Below are positions 1 through 8,869 of a DNA stretch of 64,000 nucleotides, in pieces. The notes below the pieces were generated by a model that was not told the origin of the DNA, did no database searches, and worked only from the letters and a program-made list of their open reading frames with translations. The stretch is from NCBI RefSeq assembly GCF_010093065.1, contig NZ_CP048113.1, positions 6,156,001 to 6,220,000 on the forward strand. The letters are read 5' to 3'. The stretch is from Chitinophaga agri. Its GTDB lineage: Bacteria; Bacteroidota; Bacteroidia; Chitinophagales; Chitinophagaceae. A program made the translations under genes and the position numbers. Every line of letters begins with the position of its first letter. Position 1 is the stretch's first letter.

Positions 1-1
1 G

Positions 2-259
2 CCGCATGTCAGCTCTACCAAGTCCATGACAGGGCATGAGTGCTGGATGGCGGGTGCGAGCGAGATAGTCTATTCTATGCTGATGATGCAGAATGGGTTT
101 ATTGCGCCGAATATCAACCTGGAAAATCCTGACGGCGCAGCTGCCCGTTTAAATATTAATAATACCACCATTAATAAAGATTTTAATATATTTTTGTCTA
201 ATTCCTTTGGCTTTGGAGGGACTAATTCGTCCCTGATAGTCAGGAAATGGACGAAATAA
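2..259 (+). CDS. Beta-ketoacyl-ACP synthase (FabF-type), C-terminal part only
   Basis: The reading frame is open from the window edge to a TAA at 257-259, giving the last 85 or so residues of a condensing enzyme. The motif STKSMTGH near the start carries the second active-site histidine of FabB/FabF-type synthases (usual form KSxxGH). The end, SNSFGFGGTNSSLI, is the classic glycine-rich C-terminal signature of the family. It would elongate the polyene acyl chain on an acyl carrier protein in the cytoplasm. It is the first visible gene of the pigment operon, and 237 bp separate it from the following ACP. The N-terminal half and catalytic cysteine lie outside the window. Confidence 0.9.
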   Translation, partial: PHVSSTKSMTGHECWMAGASEIVYSMLMMQNGFIAPNINLENPDGAAARLNINNTTINKDFNIFLSNSFGFGGTNSSLIVRKWTK

Positions 260-326
260 GTAGCTAACTGTCAACACTTTTAACATCACAACATCCGGCA
301 ATAGTTAATATCTGCCCGGATATTTT

Positions 327-334
327 TACCTTTG
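327..334 (+). promoter_or_regulatory. Candidate internal promoter (-7 box) before the ACP gene
   Basis: TACCTTTG matches the Bacteroidota -7 consensus TAnnTTTG. A TTA at 305-307 stands 19 bp upstream, near the expected place for the -33 TTG, with one mismatch. It lies in the 237-bp gap after the first ketosynthase, the largest gap in the operon, so an internal promoter is reasonable. Not proven. Confidence 0.35.
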
Positions 335-496
335 AGGGGAACTAAACATGCGCCAAGCAGGTTGATCAGGTGAACTATTTATTGGAAGACAACATTTGAA
401 GAAACATCAGTCCGGATTAACAGCCAGTCTAAGCGAGTATTTAATTTCTGAATAACAACGTATATAGTTCAACCTATATCCTAGAGTTACACTGAT

Positions 497-754
497 ATGG
501 ACAAACAAGAAATCATAAAAATCACGAATGCATTCCTGGTAGAGGAATTTGAAGCTGATGGGGACAAAATTACACCTGATGCCAATCTTAAAGCTACCCT
601 TGATCTGGATAGCCTTGACTATATCGATCTGGTAGTAGTGATAGAGAACAACTTCGGATTTAAAGTAAATCCTGAGGATTTCCAGGGAATAGCCACATTC
701 CAGAACTTTTATGATTACGTGGCTGATCGTATCAAACAAAAGGAACTGGTATAA
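497..754 (+). CDS. Acyl carrier protein (first of two)
   Basis: This 85-residue acidic protein has the size and helix pattern of an acyl carrier protein. The motif LDSLDYIDL around residue 38 contains the serine that receives the 4'-phosphopantetheine arm. It would hold the growing polyene or starter acyl group for the ketosynthases nearby. The stop codon and the next start overlap as TAATG (752-756), so translation of the acyltransferase is probably coupled to it. A second, differently sequenced carrier protein lies at 7392; such pairs are usual in aryl-polyene clusters. Confidence 0.92.
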   Translation: MDKQEIIKITNAFLVEEFEADGDKITPDANLKATLDLDSLDYIDLVVVIENNFGFKVNPEDFQGIATFQNFYDYVADRIKQKELV

Positions 755-1644
755 TGTCTTCCTGGGAGGGGAAATCCAAGGGAAATAAGCTGGGGTACAG
801 TATTTTTATAGGGACATTGCGTTACGGGGGCGTACTGCCTGCTTATGTATTATTGAGGTTTGTAGCCGCATATTATTTTTTGTTTTCCTATAGCTCCTCA
901 CGCCCCATTTTTCAATACTTCAGAACCAGGGTCGGTTACGGCTGGTGGCGTTCGCTGATAAGTGTTTACCGGAACTATTACGTTTTCGGTCAGGTACTTA
1001 TTGACAAGGTCATCGTTATGTCCGGTATCAGGAATAAGTTCACCTTTGAGTTTGAAGGTGAACAATACCTGCGGGAGATCACTGCCGCAGGTAAAGGAGG
1101 TATTATGCTCAGTGCTCACCTGGGAAACTGGGAAGTGGCCGGGCATCTTTTCCGTCGTTTGGAGACACGGATTAACATTGTCATGTTTGATGGCGAACAT
1201 GAGCGTATAAAAAAATACCTTTCATCCGTTACAGGAGAACGTAATGTGAATATTATTGTTATTAAGGATGATTTGTCGCACATTTACGCTATTAATGACG
1301 CATTAAGCAATCAGGAACTGGTATGTATGCATGCGGACAGGTTCCTGACTGGTAATAAAACAGTGACTGTTCCCTTTCTGGGAGCAGATGCCCGTTTCCC
1401 GGCAGGTCCTTTCCTGCTGGCTTCTACGTTCCGTGTACCGGTGTCCATGGTGTTTGCTTTTAAGGAAAGTAATACACATTATCACCTGTATGCGACCCCG
1501 CCACGGGAATATCATGGCCGCCGCAGGCAGGGCGTTGAGAATGCAGTGCAGGATTTTGTACAGGAGCTGGAAGGAATGGTGAAGAAATATCCTGCGCAAT
1601 GGTTTAACTATTATGATTTCTGGGAGATGCCAGAAGAAAAATAA
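754..1644 (+). CDS. Lysophospholipid acyltransferase of the LpxL/HtrB type
   Basis: This 296-residue protein has a hydrophobic N-terminal segment (about residues 25-47) and the HLGNWE motif at residues 122-127, the HX4E catalytic motif of LpxL/HtrB lipid A acyltransferases. Family members move an acyl chain from ACP to a lipid acceptor at the inner membrane. Next to a carrier protein in a pigment operon, it more likely transfers the aryl-polyene acyl group to its lipid or dialkylresorcinol acceptor than takes part in lipid A synthesis. It starts inside the ACP stop (TAATG) and ends directly against the next gene. Confidence 0.85.
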   Translation: MSSWEGKSKGNKLGYSIFIGTLRYGGVLPAYVLLRFVAAYYFLFSYSSSRPIFQYFRTRVGYGWWRSLISVYRNYYVFGQVLIDKVIVMSGIRNKFTFEFEGEQYLREITAAGKGGIMLSAHLGNWEVAGHLFRRLETRINIVMFDGEHERIKKYLSSVTGERNVNIIVIKDDLSHIYAINDALSNQELVCMHADRFLTGNKTVTVPFLGADARFPAGPFLLASTFRVPVSMVFAFKESNTHYHLYATPPREYHGRRRQGVENAVQDFVQELEGMVKKYPAQWFNYYDFWEMPEEK

Positions 1645-2073
1645 ATGGATCTTATGTTCATCCACACCGACGACATTACAGCATATATTCCGCAACGTAC
1701 GCCTATCGTTATGATCAGTGGTATATTGGAAGTAAGGGACAATATTACACGTACCGGCCTGCAGATTGCGGCCGATAATCTTTTTGTGGAAGATGGTGTG
1801 CTGCAATCCCCCGGATTGCTGGAAAACATGGCTCAGACGGCTGCTGCCCGTGTCGGATACATTGCGTTACAGGAAAACACGCCTGTTCCTATTGGCTTTA
1901 TCGGCGCCGTAAAAGACTTTGAAGTCTTTGCATTCCCACCTGCCGGTTCTTTTATCGAAACTACCACTGAAATACAAAGTCAGGTGTTTAATGCTACGAT
2001 GGTAGCAGCAAAAGTGACCCTGAACGGACAATTAATGGCACAATGTGAACTGAAAATTTTCATAAACCCTTAA
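1645..2073 (+). CDS. Hot-dog fold 3-hydroxyacyl-ACP dehydratase-like protein (ApeP-like)
   Basis: This 142-residue protein looks like a FabZ/FabA-related hot-dog protein. YIPQRTPIVM at residues 14-23 is the usual start of the fold, and LLENMAQTAAA keeps the Glu60 of the helix motif (E-x-M-A-Q) found in FabZ-type dehydratases. It should remove water from 3-hydroxyacyl-ACP to create the double bonds of the polyene. The start follows the previous stop with no gap. A second hot-dog protein of a different subtype is at 11927. Subtype assignment is by motif only. Confidence 0.75.
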   Translation: MDLMFIHTDDITAYIPQRTPIVMISGILEVRDNITRTGLQIAADNLFVEDGVLQSPGLLENMAQTAAARVGYIALQENTPVPIGFIGAVKDFEVFAFPPAGSFIETTTEIQSQVFNATMVAAKVTLNGQLMAQCELKIFINP

Positions 2074-2086
2074 AAATCCATTTGTA

Positions 2087-2791
2087 ATGACCACCTTAAA
2101 GAAATGCCTGCTGGCAAGCCTTGCGCTGATATTAGTATGCCTGTCCACAGGTAATAGCCACGCACAGACCCTGAAGGATTTTTTCAATGATGAGTCTACC
2201 CCATTGACTTACCTGGGTGTTGACTTCTCCGCTGTCAGAATAGAGGGAGAAGCCGCTACTGCCGCTGAAATTGTTAGCAAGTTTGAACCCATCAACTCAG
2301 TGATCCTTACAGAGTCCAAAAAGTATGATGTAGCCGGCAGTTTCAAAAGAGCCAGCGTTACGAACTCACTCGATGCTGTGAAAAAACTGAATGCTGGTGT
2401 AAATCCGGGTACTATTAAGACAGACAATGCCGGCGACCTTGATAAGGGTTTAACAACTGCTGATATCGATAGGCATGTGAAAAAATATGACCTCTCCGGT
2501 AAAAAAGGTATCGGGCTGGTATTCATTATGGATGGTATGAGTAAAACCAATAAGGAAGCATATGTCTATGCGACACTTATTGATCTTGCCAGCAAAAAAG
2601 TACTGCTGACAGAACGGATGACTGGTAAGGCACAGGGTTTCGGTTTCCGTAACTACTGGGCTTACACGATATATAAAGTGCTGCATTCCATAGATCATGG
2701 AAAATATAAAGAATGGAAGGATAAATCGGCTGCTACAGCAGATACAAAGGTAGCTGTAGCCGGTAGTCCCTCCAGGCAAATGACAAAATAA
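2087..2791 (+). CDS. Secreted protein of unknown function in the pigment operon
   Basis: I do not recognise this 234-residue protein. Residues 1-26 form a clear signal peptide (MTTLKKCLLASLALILVCLS, ending at SHAQ), so the mature protein is periplasmic or attached outside. It is lysine-rich, has no cysteine after the signal and no transmembrane segment. It sits 13 bp after the dehydratase and 15 bp before the thioesterase, so it is co-transcribed with pigment genes and may help carry or place the pigment in the envelope. That role is inference from position only. Confidence 0.65.
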   Translation: MTTLKKCLLASLALILVCLSTGNSHAQTLKDFFNDESTPLTYLGVDFSAVRIEGEAATAAEIVSKFEPINSVILTESKKYDVAGSFKRASVTNSLDAVKKLNAGVNPGTIKTDNAGDLDKGLTTADIDRHVKKYDLSGKKGIGLVFIMDGMSKTNKEAYVYATLIDLASKKVLLTERMTGKAQGFGFRNYWAYTIYKVLHSIDHGKYKEWKDKSAATADTKVAVAGSPSRQMTK

Positions 2792-2806
2792 TCAGGAAAA
2801 ATAAAG

Positions 2807-3256
2807 ATGATGAACCCTGTATTGACCGAGAGTGCGAACATACTTGTGAAGTTCAATGAAGCAGATCCGCTGGGGATCGTATGGCATGGACATTATGTAC
2901 GCTATTTTGAAGATGGGAGAGAAGCATTCGGTGAAAAATACGGGTTGAGATACCTCGATATTTATAACGAAGGATACACCGTACCCGTTGTGAATGTACA
3001 ATGCAATTATAAACGCTCTCTGCGTTACGGAGACCGTGTAATTGTGCAGACTAACTACGTTAATACCGCTGCTGCAAAAATTAAGTTCGAGTATAAACTC
3101 TACAATTTTGTAACCGGTGAACTGGTGGCAGACGGTACTTCGGTGCAGGTATTTCTTGATGTGCCTACATCTACCCTGCAACTGACCATCCCGCCGTTTT
3201 TTGAGAAATGGAAAACAACCCACGGTTTGATCCTTCCTCCTAATAATGTGAAATGA
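2807..3256 (+). CDS. Acyl-CoA/acyl-ACP thioesterase, 4-hydroxybenzoyl-CoA thioesterase (YbgC) type
   Basis: This 149-residue hot-dog protein begins with the pattern NEADPLGIVWHGHYVRYFED. The aspartate followed by GIVxHxxY is the active-site signature of 4HBT/YbgC thioesterases. It would release or proofread acyl groups bound to the carrier protein. Its last four bases overlap the start of the next ketosynthase (ATGA-type junction at 3253-3256), which implies translational coupling. A thioesterase of this type is a regular member of aryl-polyene clusters. Confidence 0.85.
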   Translation: MMNPVLTESANILVKFNEADPLGIVWHGHYVRYFEDGREAFGEKYGLRYLDIYNEGYTVPVVNVQCNYKRSLRYGDRVIVQTNYVNTAAAKIKFEYKLYNFVTGELVADGTSVQVFLDVPTSTLQLTIPPFFEKWKTTHGLILPPNNVK

Positions 3257-4404
3257 TGAAAAGTGTGTACGTAGTGGCGGATAATATTCTATCTCCGCTG
3301 GGCAGAACAACAGAAGAAAACTTTGCAAATGTGAGCAACGGGCAAAGCGGCATCAGTCTGCACGACGATCCCGGCATGTCCGCAGCGCCTTTCTACGCCG
3401 CTATGATGGCGGATGGCCAGCTGGAGAGCAGCTGGAATGAAGAAAGCCTGGACCAGTACACAAAGTTTGAACAACTGTTAATCCTGTCTGTACAGAATGC
3501 ACTGGACAGAACATCCATTGACATTACCAATGGCCGTACTGCCTTCATCGTATCTACTACGAAAGGGAATATCGAGCTGCTCGAACAACAGGAGCATCCT
3601 GCGAATGCGCCTTTGCAGGAAATGGAGCTGTTTACAACAGCAAAAAAAGTGGCGCGCTACTTCAATTACACACAAGATCCTATTGTAGTCAGCAATGCCT
3701 GTATCTCAGGGTTGCTGGCTATTTTAACAGCCAGAAGGCTGATATTGTCAGGTCAGTACGATCATGCGGTAGTGACAGGTGCAGATGTGGTGACCCGGTT
3801 CGTATTGTCCGGTTTCCAGTCGTTCCAGGCTGTCAGTAGTGAACCATGCCGGCCTTTTGACGTTTCACGTAAAGGGGTGACCCTCGGTGAAGGCGCCGCT
3901 ACAGTGATCATGACCAGTGATGAGCAGTACCTCACACCGGCAGCTATCCGCGTCGGAGCAGGGGCGGTGAGCAATGACGCCAATCATATTTCCGGACCTT
4001 CCCGCACCGGGGCAGAGCTAAGCGCTGCCATGCAACAGGCGATGAAGGGGTCGGGACTGACGCAGGCAGATATCGGTTTTGTTTCCGCACATGGTACGGC
4101 AACCCTGTACAATGATGAAATGGAATCTAAAGCATTGCATCTGGCCGGATTGCTGGATGTGCCGGTAAATAGTCTGAAAGGCTATTATGGGCATACCTTA
4201 GGGGCTGCCGGACTGATAGAGGCAGTGATCGGTATGCATGCCCTGCAACAACAATTAGTGATACCTACAATTGGCTTCCGTGAACTGGGTGTACCGCATC
4301 CGGTGAAGGTGAGCAATCAGATCAGCAGCAGACCAATGCAGCATTTCCTGAAAACAGTATCAGGCTTTGGTGGTTGTAATGCAGCTATGATATTTTCGAA
4401 ATAA
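3253..4404 (+). CDS. Beta-ketoacyl-ACP synthase (FabF-like, complete)
   Basis: This 383-residue condensing enzyme keeps the full Cys-His-His triad: Cys150 in VVSNACISG, His280 in SAHGTATLYND and His314 in KGYYGHTLGAAG. It ends with SGFGGCNAA, the glycine-rich C-terminal signature. It should catalyse decarboxylative Claisen condensation on ACP-bound substrates for the polyene chain. Two ATGs stand in tandem at 3253 and 3256; the first overlaps the thioesterase stop. At 383 residues it is slightly shorter than typical FabF (about 410). Which chain-extension step it handles cannot be told from sequence. Confidence 0.9.
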   Translation: MMKSVYVVADNILSPLGRTTEENFANVSNGQSGISLHDDPGMSAAPFYAAMMADGQLESSWNEESLDQYTKFEQLLILSVQNALDRTSIDITNGRTAFIVSTTKGNIELLEQQEHPANAPLQEMELFTTAKKVARYFNYTQDPIVVSNACISGLLAILTARRLILSGQYDHAVVTGADVVTRFVLSGFQSFQAVSSEPCRPFDVSRKGVTLGEGAATVIMTSDEQYLTPAAIRVGAGAVSNDANHISGPSRTGAELSAAMQQAMKGSGLTQADIGFVSAHGTATLYNDEMESKALHLAGLLDVPVNSLKGYYGHTLGAAGLIEAVIGMHALQQQLVIPTIGFRELGVPHPVKVSNQISSRPMQHFLKTVSGFGGCNAAMIFSK

Positions 4405-4421
4405 TCTAATCTTAATTCAGA

Positions 4422-5486
4422 ATGGAGTTTTTTACTAAAGAGACGAAAACAGCACTACAGGCACAGGAAGCAGCATTAAGACTGGCCTTTGCACCAATAG
4501 CATTCCAGGCCACCCGCGCGTTACGCGATATGGGATTACTGGATGCTATCAGTGACGCCGGACAAACAGGGCTGACCATCGATGAAGTAATAGAAAAAGT
4601 GTCCCTGTCCCGCTATGCCGTGCGCGTACTGCTGGAGGCTGGTCTGGGTATTGAACTGCTGATCATTAAAGACAACAGGTACATTCTGACCAAGACGGGT
4701 TATTTCATTCTGCATGACAAACTGACCCGTATCAACATGGACTTTACCCAGGATATCTGCTACCTCGGCATGAATCATCTGCAGGAGAGTTTACGGGAAG
4801 GCAAACCTGCCGGTTTGAAAGAACTGGGTCCATGGGATACCATCTACCCGGGGTTACCCCTGCTGCCTCCTGAAATAGGAAAAAGCTGGTTCGAATTTGA
4901 CCACTATTATTCCGATCTGGCATTCCCCCAGGCACTGCCGATCGTATTTGAAAATAAACCACGCAAACTGCTGGACATCGGTGGCAACACTGGTAAATGG
5001 ACACTGGCAAGTACCGCTTACGATAAAGACGTGCAGGTAACCATGTTCGACCTGCCGGGTGAAATCGCCATTGCACAGCAAAGAGCAAAGGAAGCAGGCG
5101 TCGCTGACCGCGTCTCTTTCCATGAAGCCAATATCCTGGATGAAAGTCTGCCTTTCCCTTCCGGTTTTGATGCCATCTGGATGAGCCAGTTCCTCGACTG
5201 CTTCTCTGAAGAGCAGATCGTGTCCATCCTGAAACGTTGCGGTAACGCATTAACTGCAGAAGGCACCATCTTTATTCTGGAACCTTTCTGGAATAAACAA
5301 CGATTCAAGGCTGCCGCTTTTTCATTACAGCAGACATCCCTGTATTTCACAGCGATGGCAAATGGTAACAGCCAGATGTACCATACCGACGATTTCTTCA
5401 AATGTATTGACGATGCAGGATTGCAGATAATCGGAGAACATGAGATCGGTCTGAGCTATACGCTGCTGCGATGTAAGAAAAAATAA
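4422..5486 (+). CDS. SAM-dependent methyltransferase (O-methyltransferase fold with winged-helix N terminus)
   Basis: This 354-residue protein has an N-terminal helical/winged-helix part (about residues 20-95), as in plant-type O-methyltransferases, and a Rossmann-fold catalytic part with motif I LLDIGGNTGKW near residue 184. The family methylates small aromatic molecules. Flexirubin-type pigments carry a methyl on the phenyl ring, and related xanthomonadins carry a methoxy group, so ring methylation is the likely job. It lies between a ketosynthase and the halogenase-like flavoenzyme, which also suggests a ring-tailoring block. C- versus O-methylation cannot be decided from sequence. Confidence 0.8.
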   Translation: MEFFTKETKTALQAQEAALRLAFAPIAFQATRALRDMGLLDAISDAGQTGLTIDEVIEKVSLSRYAVRVLLEAGLGIELLIIKDNRYILTKTGYFILHDKLTRINMDFTQDICYLGMNHLQESLREGKPAGLKELGPWDTIYPGLPLLPPEIGKSWFEFDHYYSDLAFPQALPIVFENKPRKLLDIGGNTGKWTLASTAYDKDVQVTMFDLPGEIAIAQQRAKEAGVADRVSFHEANILDESLPFPSGFDAIWMSQFLDCFSEEQIVSILKRCGNALTAEGTIFILEPFWNKQRFKAAAFSLQQTSLYFTAMANGNSQMYHTDDFFKCIDDAGLQIIGEHEIGLSYTLLRCKKK

Positions 5487-5508
5487 TCCATGTAACACTT
5501 CATATCCC

Positions 5509-6756
5509 ATGACCAGAGAAAAAGTAGACGTATTAGTAATCGGTGCAGGCCCGGCAGGTTCCGTGGCGGCTTCCATTATTCACCAGGCGGGTTATTCCGT
5601 TAAGATTGTGGAAAAGCTGACATTTCCCCGTTTTGTGATCGGAGAAAGTTTGCTGCCTCGCTGCATGGAAGCCCTGGAAGAAGCAAAATTCATCGATGCG
5701 ATCAAAGCACAGGGCTTCCAGGAGAAGTTTGGTGCTAAATTCGTCAAAGGTGATAAGGTCTGTGACTTCACTTTCAAAGAGCAGCATACCAAAGGCTGGG
5801 AGTGGACCTGGCAGGTAACAAGAGCTGACTTTGACAAGACCCTGGCCGATACGGTAGCATCAATGGGTGTACCAGTGTCCTACGAAACGACAGTAACCGA
5901 TATCAGGTTCAATGGATCAGATTCTGTAACGACCGTAGAAGACGTCAATGGTAATAAAAGTGAGATAGAAGCCCGTTTCATTGTAGACGGAAGTGGTTAT
6001 GGGAGAGTGATCCCACGTCTGTTCAACCTGGAGAAGAACTCAGTGTTACAGCCGCGTAAGGCGTTGTTCGCACATACAGTGGACGCTCGTCGTTCCATGG
6101 CGGACGAACCTAACCGTATCACTGCTGTGGTACATAAACCAGGTACCTGGATATGGATCATTCCTTTCTCCACTGGTATCACTTCTGTAGGCTTCGTAGG
6201 CGATCCGTCATTCTTTGATGGTTTCCCGGGTACACTGGAAGACAAATACCGTGCAATGCTGGAATCAGAGCCATTTACCAGAGAGCGATTCCGTGATGTG
6301 GAACTGGTGTTTGAACCGCGTGTACTGGAATCATGGTCGGCTACTACTGATAAGTTCTATGGAGATGGTTTTGTACTGACAGGTAACGTAACAGAATTTC
6401 TCGACCCTATTTTCTCATCTGGCGTAACTTTGGCCTGCGTTTCTTCGCAGACAGCGGCCAAACTGGTGATCAGTAAGCTGAAAGGGGAGAACGTGGACTG
6501 GGATAAAGAATACATGGAACCGACCATGCAGGGGGTGAATACCTTCCGTTCTTATGTAATGGCATGGTATGAGGGGACGCTGGATAAAATATTTTTCTCC
6601 GATGAGAAACGTCCGGACGTGAAAAACCAGATCTGTTCAGTATTGGCAGGATATGTATGGGATATGACTAATCCATACGTGAAAAATCATGATACTGCGC
6701 TGAAGCGTCTGGCACGTACGATTGAATTATCAGAAATCATAAAACAGGACCAATAG
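5509..6756 (+). CDS. FAD-dependent halogenase-like oxidoreductase
   Basis: This 415-residue flavoprotein begins with the dinucleotide-binding motif VIGAGPAGS (residues 10-18). It has GESLLPRCME at 45-54, typical of the halogenase/geranylgeranyl-reductase superfamily. It also carries WIWIIP at 214-219, fitting the WxWxIP motif of flavin-dependent halogenases, and FLDPIFSSG at 296-304, fitting the Fx.Px.Sx.G pattern reported for active halogenases. Lys73 in FQEKFGAKF is at the place where phenol/pyrrole halogenases have their catalytic lysine. Chlorinated flexirubins are known from Chitinophaga relatives, so chlorination of the phenol ring is plausible. A hydroxylase remains the alternative. 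Just upstream is the aromatic methyltransferase. Confidence 0.8.
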   Translation: MTREKVDVLVIGAGPAGSVAASIIHQAGYSVKIVEKLTFPRFVIGESLLPRCMEALEEAKFIDAIKAQGFQEKFGAKFVKGDKVCDFTFKEQHTKGWEWTWQVTRADFDKTLADTVASMGVPVSYETTVTDIRFNGSDSVTTVEDVNGNKSEIEARFIVDGSGYGRVIPRLFNLEKNSVLQPRKALFAHTVDARRSMADEPNRITAVVHKPGTWIWIIPFSTGITSVGFVGDPSFFDGFPGTLEDKYRAMLESEPFTRERFRDVELVFEPRVLESWSATTDKFYGDGFVLTGNVTEFLDPIFSSGVTLACVSSQTAAKLVISKLKGENVDWDKEYMEPTMQGVNTFRSYVMAWYEGTLDKIFFSDEKRPDVKNQICSVLAGYVWDMTNPYVKNHDTALKRLARTIELSEIIKQDQ

Positions 6757-6757
6757 T

Positions 6758-7369
6758 TTGTATAACGGCGAGGCATATATAACAGGTAGCTGCGTGATCC
6801 GGAACAACCGGGTTTACAAAGATGGCGCATTATTGTGGGAGGCACCGCAGGACCAGGAATTACCGGAATTTCTACGGGCAGGATATGATCATTTCGCTGG
6901 TCAGTATCCCAAGTTTCACAAAATGGACCCGCTGAGTAAACTGGGATGGCTGGCTACGGAAGTACTGCTGAAGGATCAGCCGTTGTCAGTCCCGCCGGAA
7001 AGAACAGGATTGGTACTGGCAAATAAAAGCGCCAGTCTGGACACGGATCTGCGGTATTTCGATACCGTGAAGGATATTGCCAGTCCGGCGCTTTTTGTAT
7101 ACACACTGCCTAACATTGTCATGGGCGAGATCAGCATCCGTCATGGTTTTAAAGGAGAGAATGCCTTTTTTACCATGGATACCTTTGATGCCGCATTCAT
7201 CGCAGGATATGTTACGCAGCTGTTTGCAGAAGGTGCTGTTTCAGCGTGTATCTGCGGATGGGTGGAGGTCATGGGGCCTGTGTATGATGTATTCCTTTAC
7301 AGGGTAGAGCAGCAGGGAGCAGGTGTTTTATTTAACACCGGCAATCTGCAAGAGATAATAAGCATTTAA
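6758..7369 (+). CDS. Half-length ketosynthase-like protein without catalytic residues
   Basis: This 203-residue protein resembles only the N-terminal half of a beta-ketoacyl synthase (opening AYITGSCVIRN; later GEISIRHGFKGENAFFTMDT). In place of the nucleophile-elbow sequence STACSSG it reads TMDTFDAAF, with no cysteine, and it stops before the region that would hold the two histidines. It cannot condense by itself and could be a structural partner or chain-length factor. The start must be TTG at 6758: a stop codon in this frame is at 6740 and no ATG or GTG is near. It begins one base after the flavoenzyme stop. It ends cleanly and is flanked by intact genes, so it does not look like a decayed gene. 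Confidence 0.75.
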   Translation: MYNGEAYITGSCVIRNNRVYKDGALLWEAPQDQELPEFLRAGYDHFAGQYPKFHKMDPLSKLGWLATEVLLKDQPLSVPPERTGLVLANKSASLDTDLRYFDTVKDIASPALFVYTLPNIVMGEISIRHGFKGENAFFTMDTFDAAFIAGYVTQLFAEGAVSACICGWVEVMGPVYDVFLYRVEQQGAGVLFNTGNLQEIISI

Positions 7370-7391
7370 ATCATTTAGAGTTAATATAATC

Positions 7392-7652
7392 ATGGAAAAT
7401 TTGATGGCGGCGCTGAAGGCGCAGATCGTAGAACAGCTGAACCTGCAGGAAGTAAAACCTGAAGATATCGGGGATGATCAACCATTGTTCAAAGATGGCT
7501 TAGGGCTGGATTCTATCGATGCGCTGGAAATCATCGTATTGCTGCAGCAGCATTATGGTATCCGCATTGCCAATCCTGAGCAGGGGCCGGAAATATTCCA
7601 TTCCGTGCGTACCATCGCTGAATTTATTACCGCCCACCAAACCAGTAAATAA
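7392..7652 (+). CDS. Acyl carrier protein (second of two)
   Basis: This 86-residue acidic protein contains GLGLDSIDALEIIVLL, with the phosphopantetheine serine in the DSIDALE core. It differs clearly from the ACP at 497, so the two probably serve different steps, for example starter loading and chain extension. Its stop overlaps the next ketosynthase start as TAATG (7650-7654). The holo-ACP synthase at 20591 in the same operon would activate it. Confidence 0.93.
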   Translation: MENLMAALKAQIVEQLNLQEVKPEDIGDDQPLFKDGLGLDSIDALEIIVLLQQHYGIRIANPEQGPEIFHSVRTIAEFITAHQTSK

Positions 7653-8866
7653 TGCATAGTGATGTATGGATTGCCGGAGGCGGCGTCATTTGTGGCATAG
7701 GCAATAACCTGTCTGAATGCCTGACTGCATTCAAACATATGGAGCCGGGCATGGCCCATATGGAGTATCTGCACTCCATACACCGCCATACATTTCCCGT
7801 AGTGGAAGTAAAAGCGGCAAATGAGACCCTGGCCGGTTGGACAGGTATGTCTGCAAAACTCAGCCGTACCGCGCTTCTCAGCCGAGTGGCAGCTGAGGAA
7901 GCCTGGCAAAGCACCGGTCTTGGAGATATACGGCAGTACCGGGTAGGTTTTGTTTCTGCGAATACAGTCGGCGGTATGGATAAGACGGAAGACTTCTTTG
8001 CAGACTATCTGCAGGACCCGTCCCAGGGTCATCTCAGTCAGGTCGTACACCATGAATGTGGCGCGATCACTGAACTGGTGGCCGATGCAATGGGCATCCG
8101 TCATCATATATCGACGATCAGCACCGCCTGTTCGTCAGGCGCTAATGCGCTGATGTATGGCGCAAGACTGATCAAAAATAACCTGGTAGATGTGGTCATT
8201 GCCGGTGGAACCGACGCGCTGACCCGTTTTACCCTGAATGGATTTAATACCCTCATGATCCTTGACCAGGCTGCCTGCCGCCCTTTCGATGATACGCGTA
8301 CCGGGTTGAACCTGGGAGAAGGTGCAGGTTATGTTGTGCTGGTAAGTGATGCACTGGCCGCTGAAATGCCAGTGGGCAAAACGCCATGGTGCAGATTAAG
8401 CGGATATGCCAATGCAAATGACGCTTATCACCAGACAGCCTCTTCTCCTGATGGTACAGGTAATTTCCTTGCCATGCAGGGGGCAATGGAAATGAGTGGG
8501 ATCAAACCGGAAGATATCAGCTATATCAATCTGCATGGTACGGGTACCCAGAATAATGACGTGGCAGAAGGCAGCGCTATTGCCCGCCTGTTTGCACCGC
8601 ATTATCCACCGGCCAGCAGTACCAAATCATTCACCGGCCATACACTGGGTGCCAGTGGTGGTATTGAGGCCGTGTTCTCTGCCTGGGCGGTGAAGGAAGG
8701 GATCATCTATCCGAATGCCAATTTCAGCAAACAGATGAAAGAGCTGCCATTTGCGCCGGAGACCAGATTTTCTACAGGCAATAAGATACAGCATGTGATG
8801 TCAAACTCATTCGGGTTTGGCGGTAACTGCTCCAGCCTGGTATTTTCAAAAAGCGCACAATCGTAA
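7652..8866 (+). CDS. Beta-ketoacyl-ACP synthase (FabF-like, complete)
   Basis: This 404-residue enzyme has a complete triad: Cys160 in STACSSGAN, His295 in NLHGTGTQNND and His330 in SFTGHTLGASGG. It ends SNSFGFGGNCSSL. It is flanked by a dedicated ACP upstream and a triad-less ketosynthase homologue 3 bp downstream. That arrangement resembles the KS-alpha/KS-beta (chain-length factor) gene pairs of type II polyketide synthases and of aryl-polyene clusters, so the two probably form a heterodimer. It would extend the polyene chain. Confidence 0.93.
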   Translation: MHSDVWIAGGGVICGIGNNLSECLTAFKHMEPGMAHMEYLHSIHRHTFPVVEVKAANETLAGWTGMSAKLSRTALLSRVAAEEAWQSTGLGDIRQYRVGFVSANTVGGMDKTEDFFADYLQDPSQGHLSQVVHHECGAITELVADAMGIRHHISTISTACSSGANALMYGARLIKNNLVDVVIAGGTDALTRFTLNGFNTLMILDQAACRPFDDTRTGLNLGEGAGYVVLVSDALAAEMPVGKTPWCRLSGYANANDAYHQTASSPDGTGNFLAMQGAMEMSGIKPEDISYINLHGTGTQNNDVAEGSAIARLFAPHYPPASSTKSFTGHTLGASGGIEAVFSAWAVKEGIIYPNANFSKQMKELPFAPETRFSTGNKIQHVMSNSFGFGGNCSSLVFSKSAQS

Positions 8867-8869
8867 AAT

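Noticed and set aside
407-739. Open frame of 110 codons on the minus strand across the first ACP gene
   Set aside because: It is antisense to a clear acyl carrier protein with a phosphopantetheine motif and has no recognisable feature.
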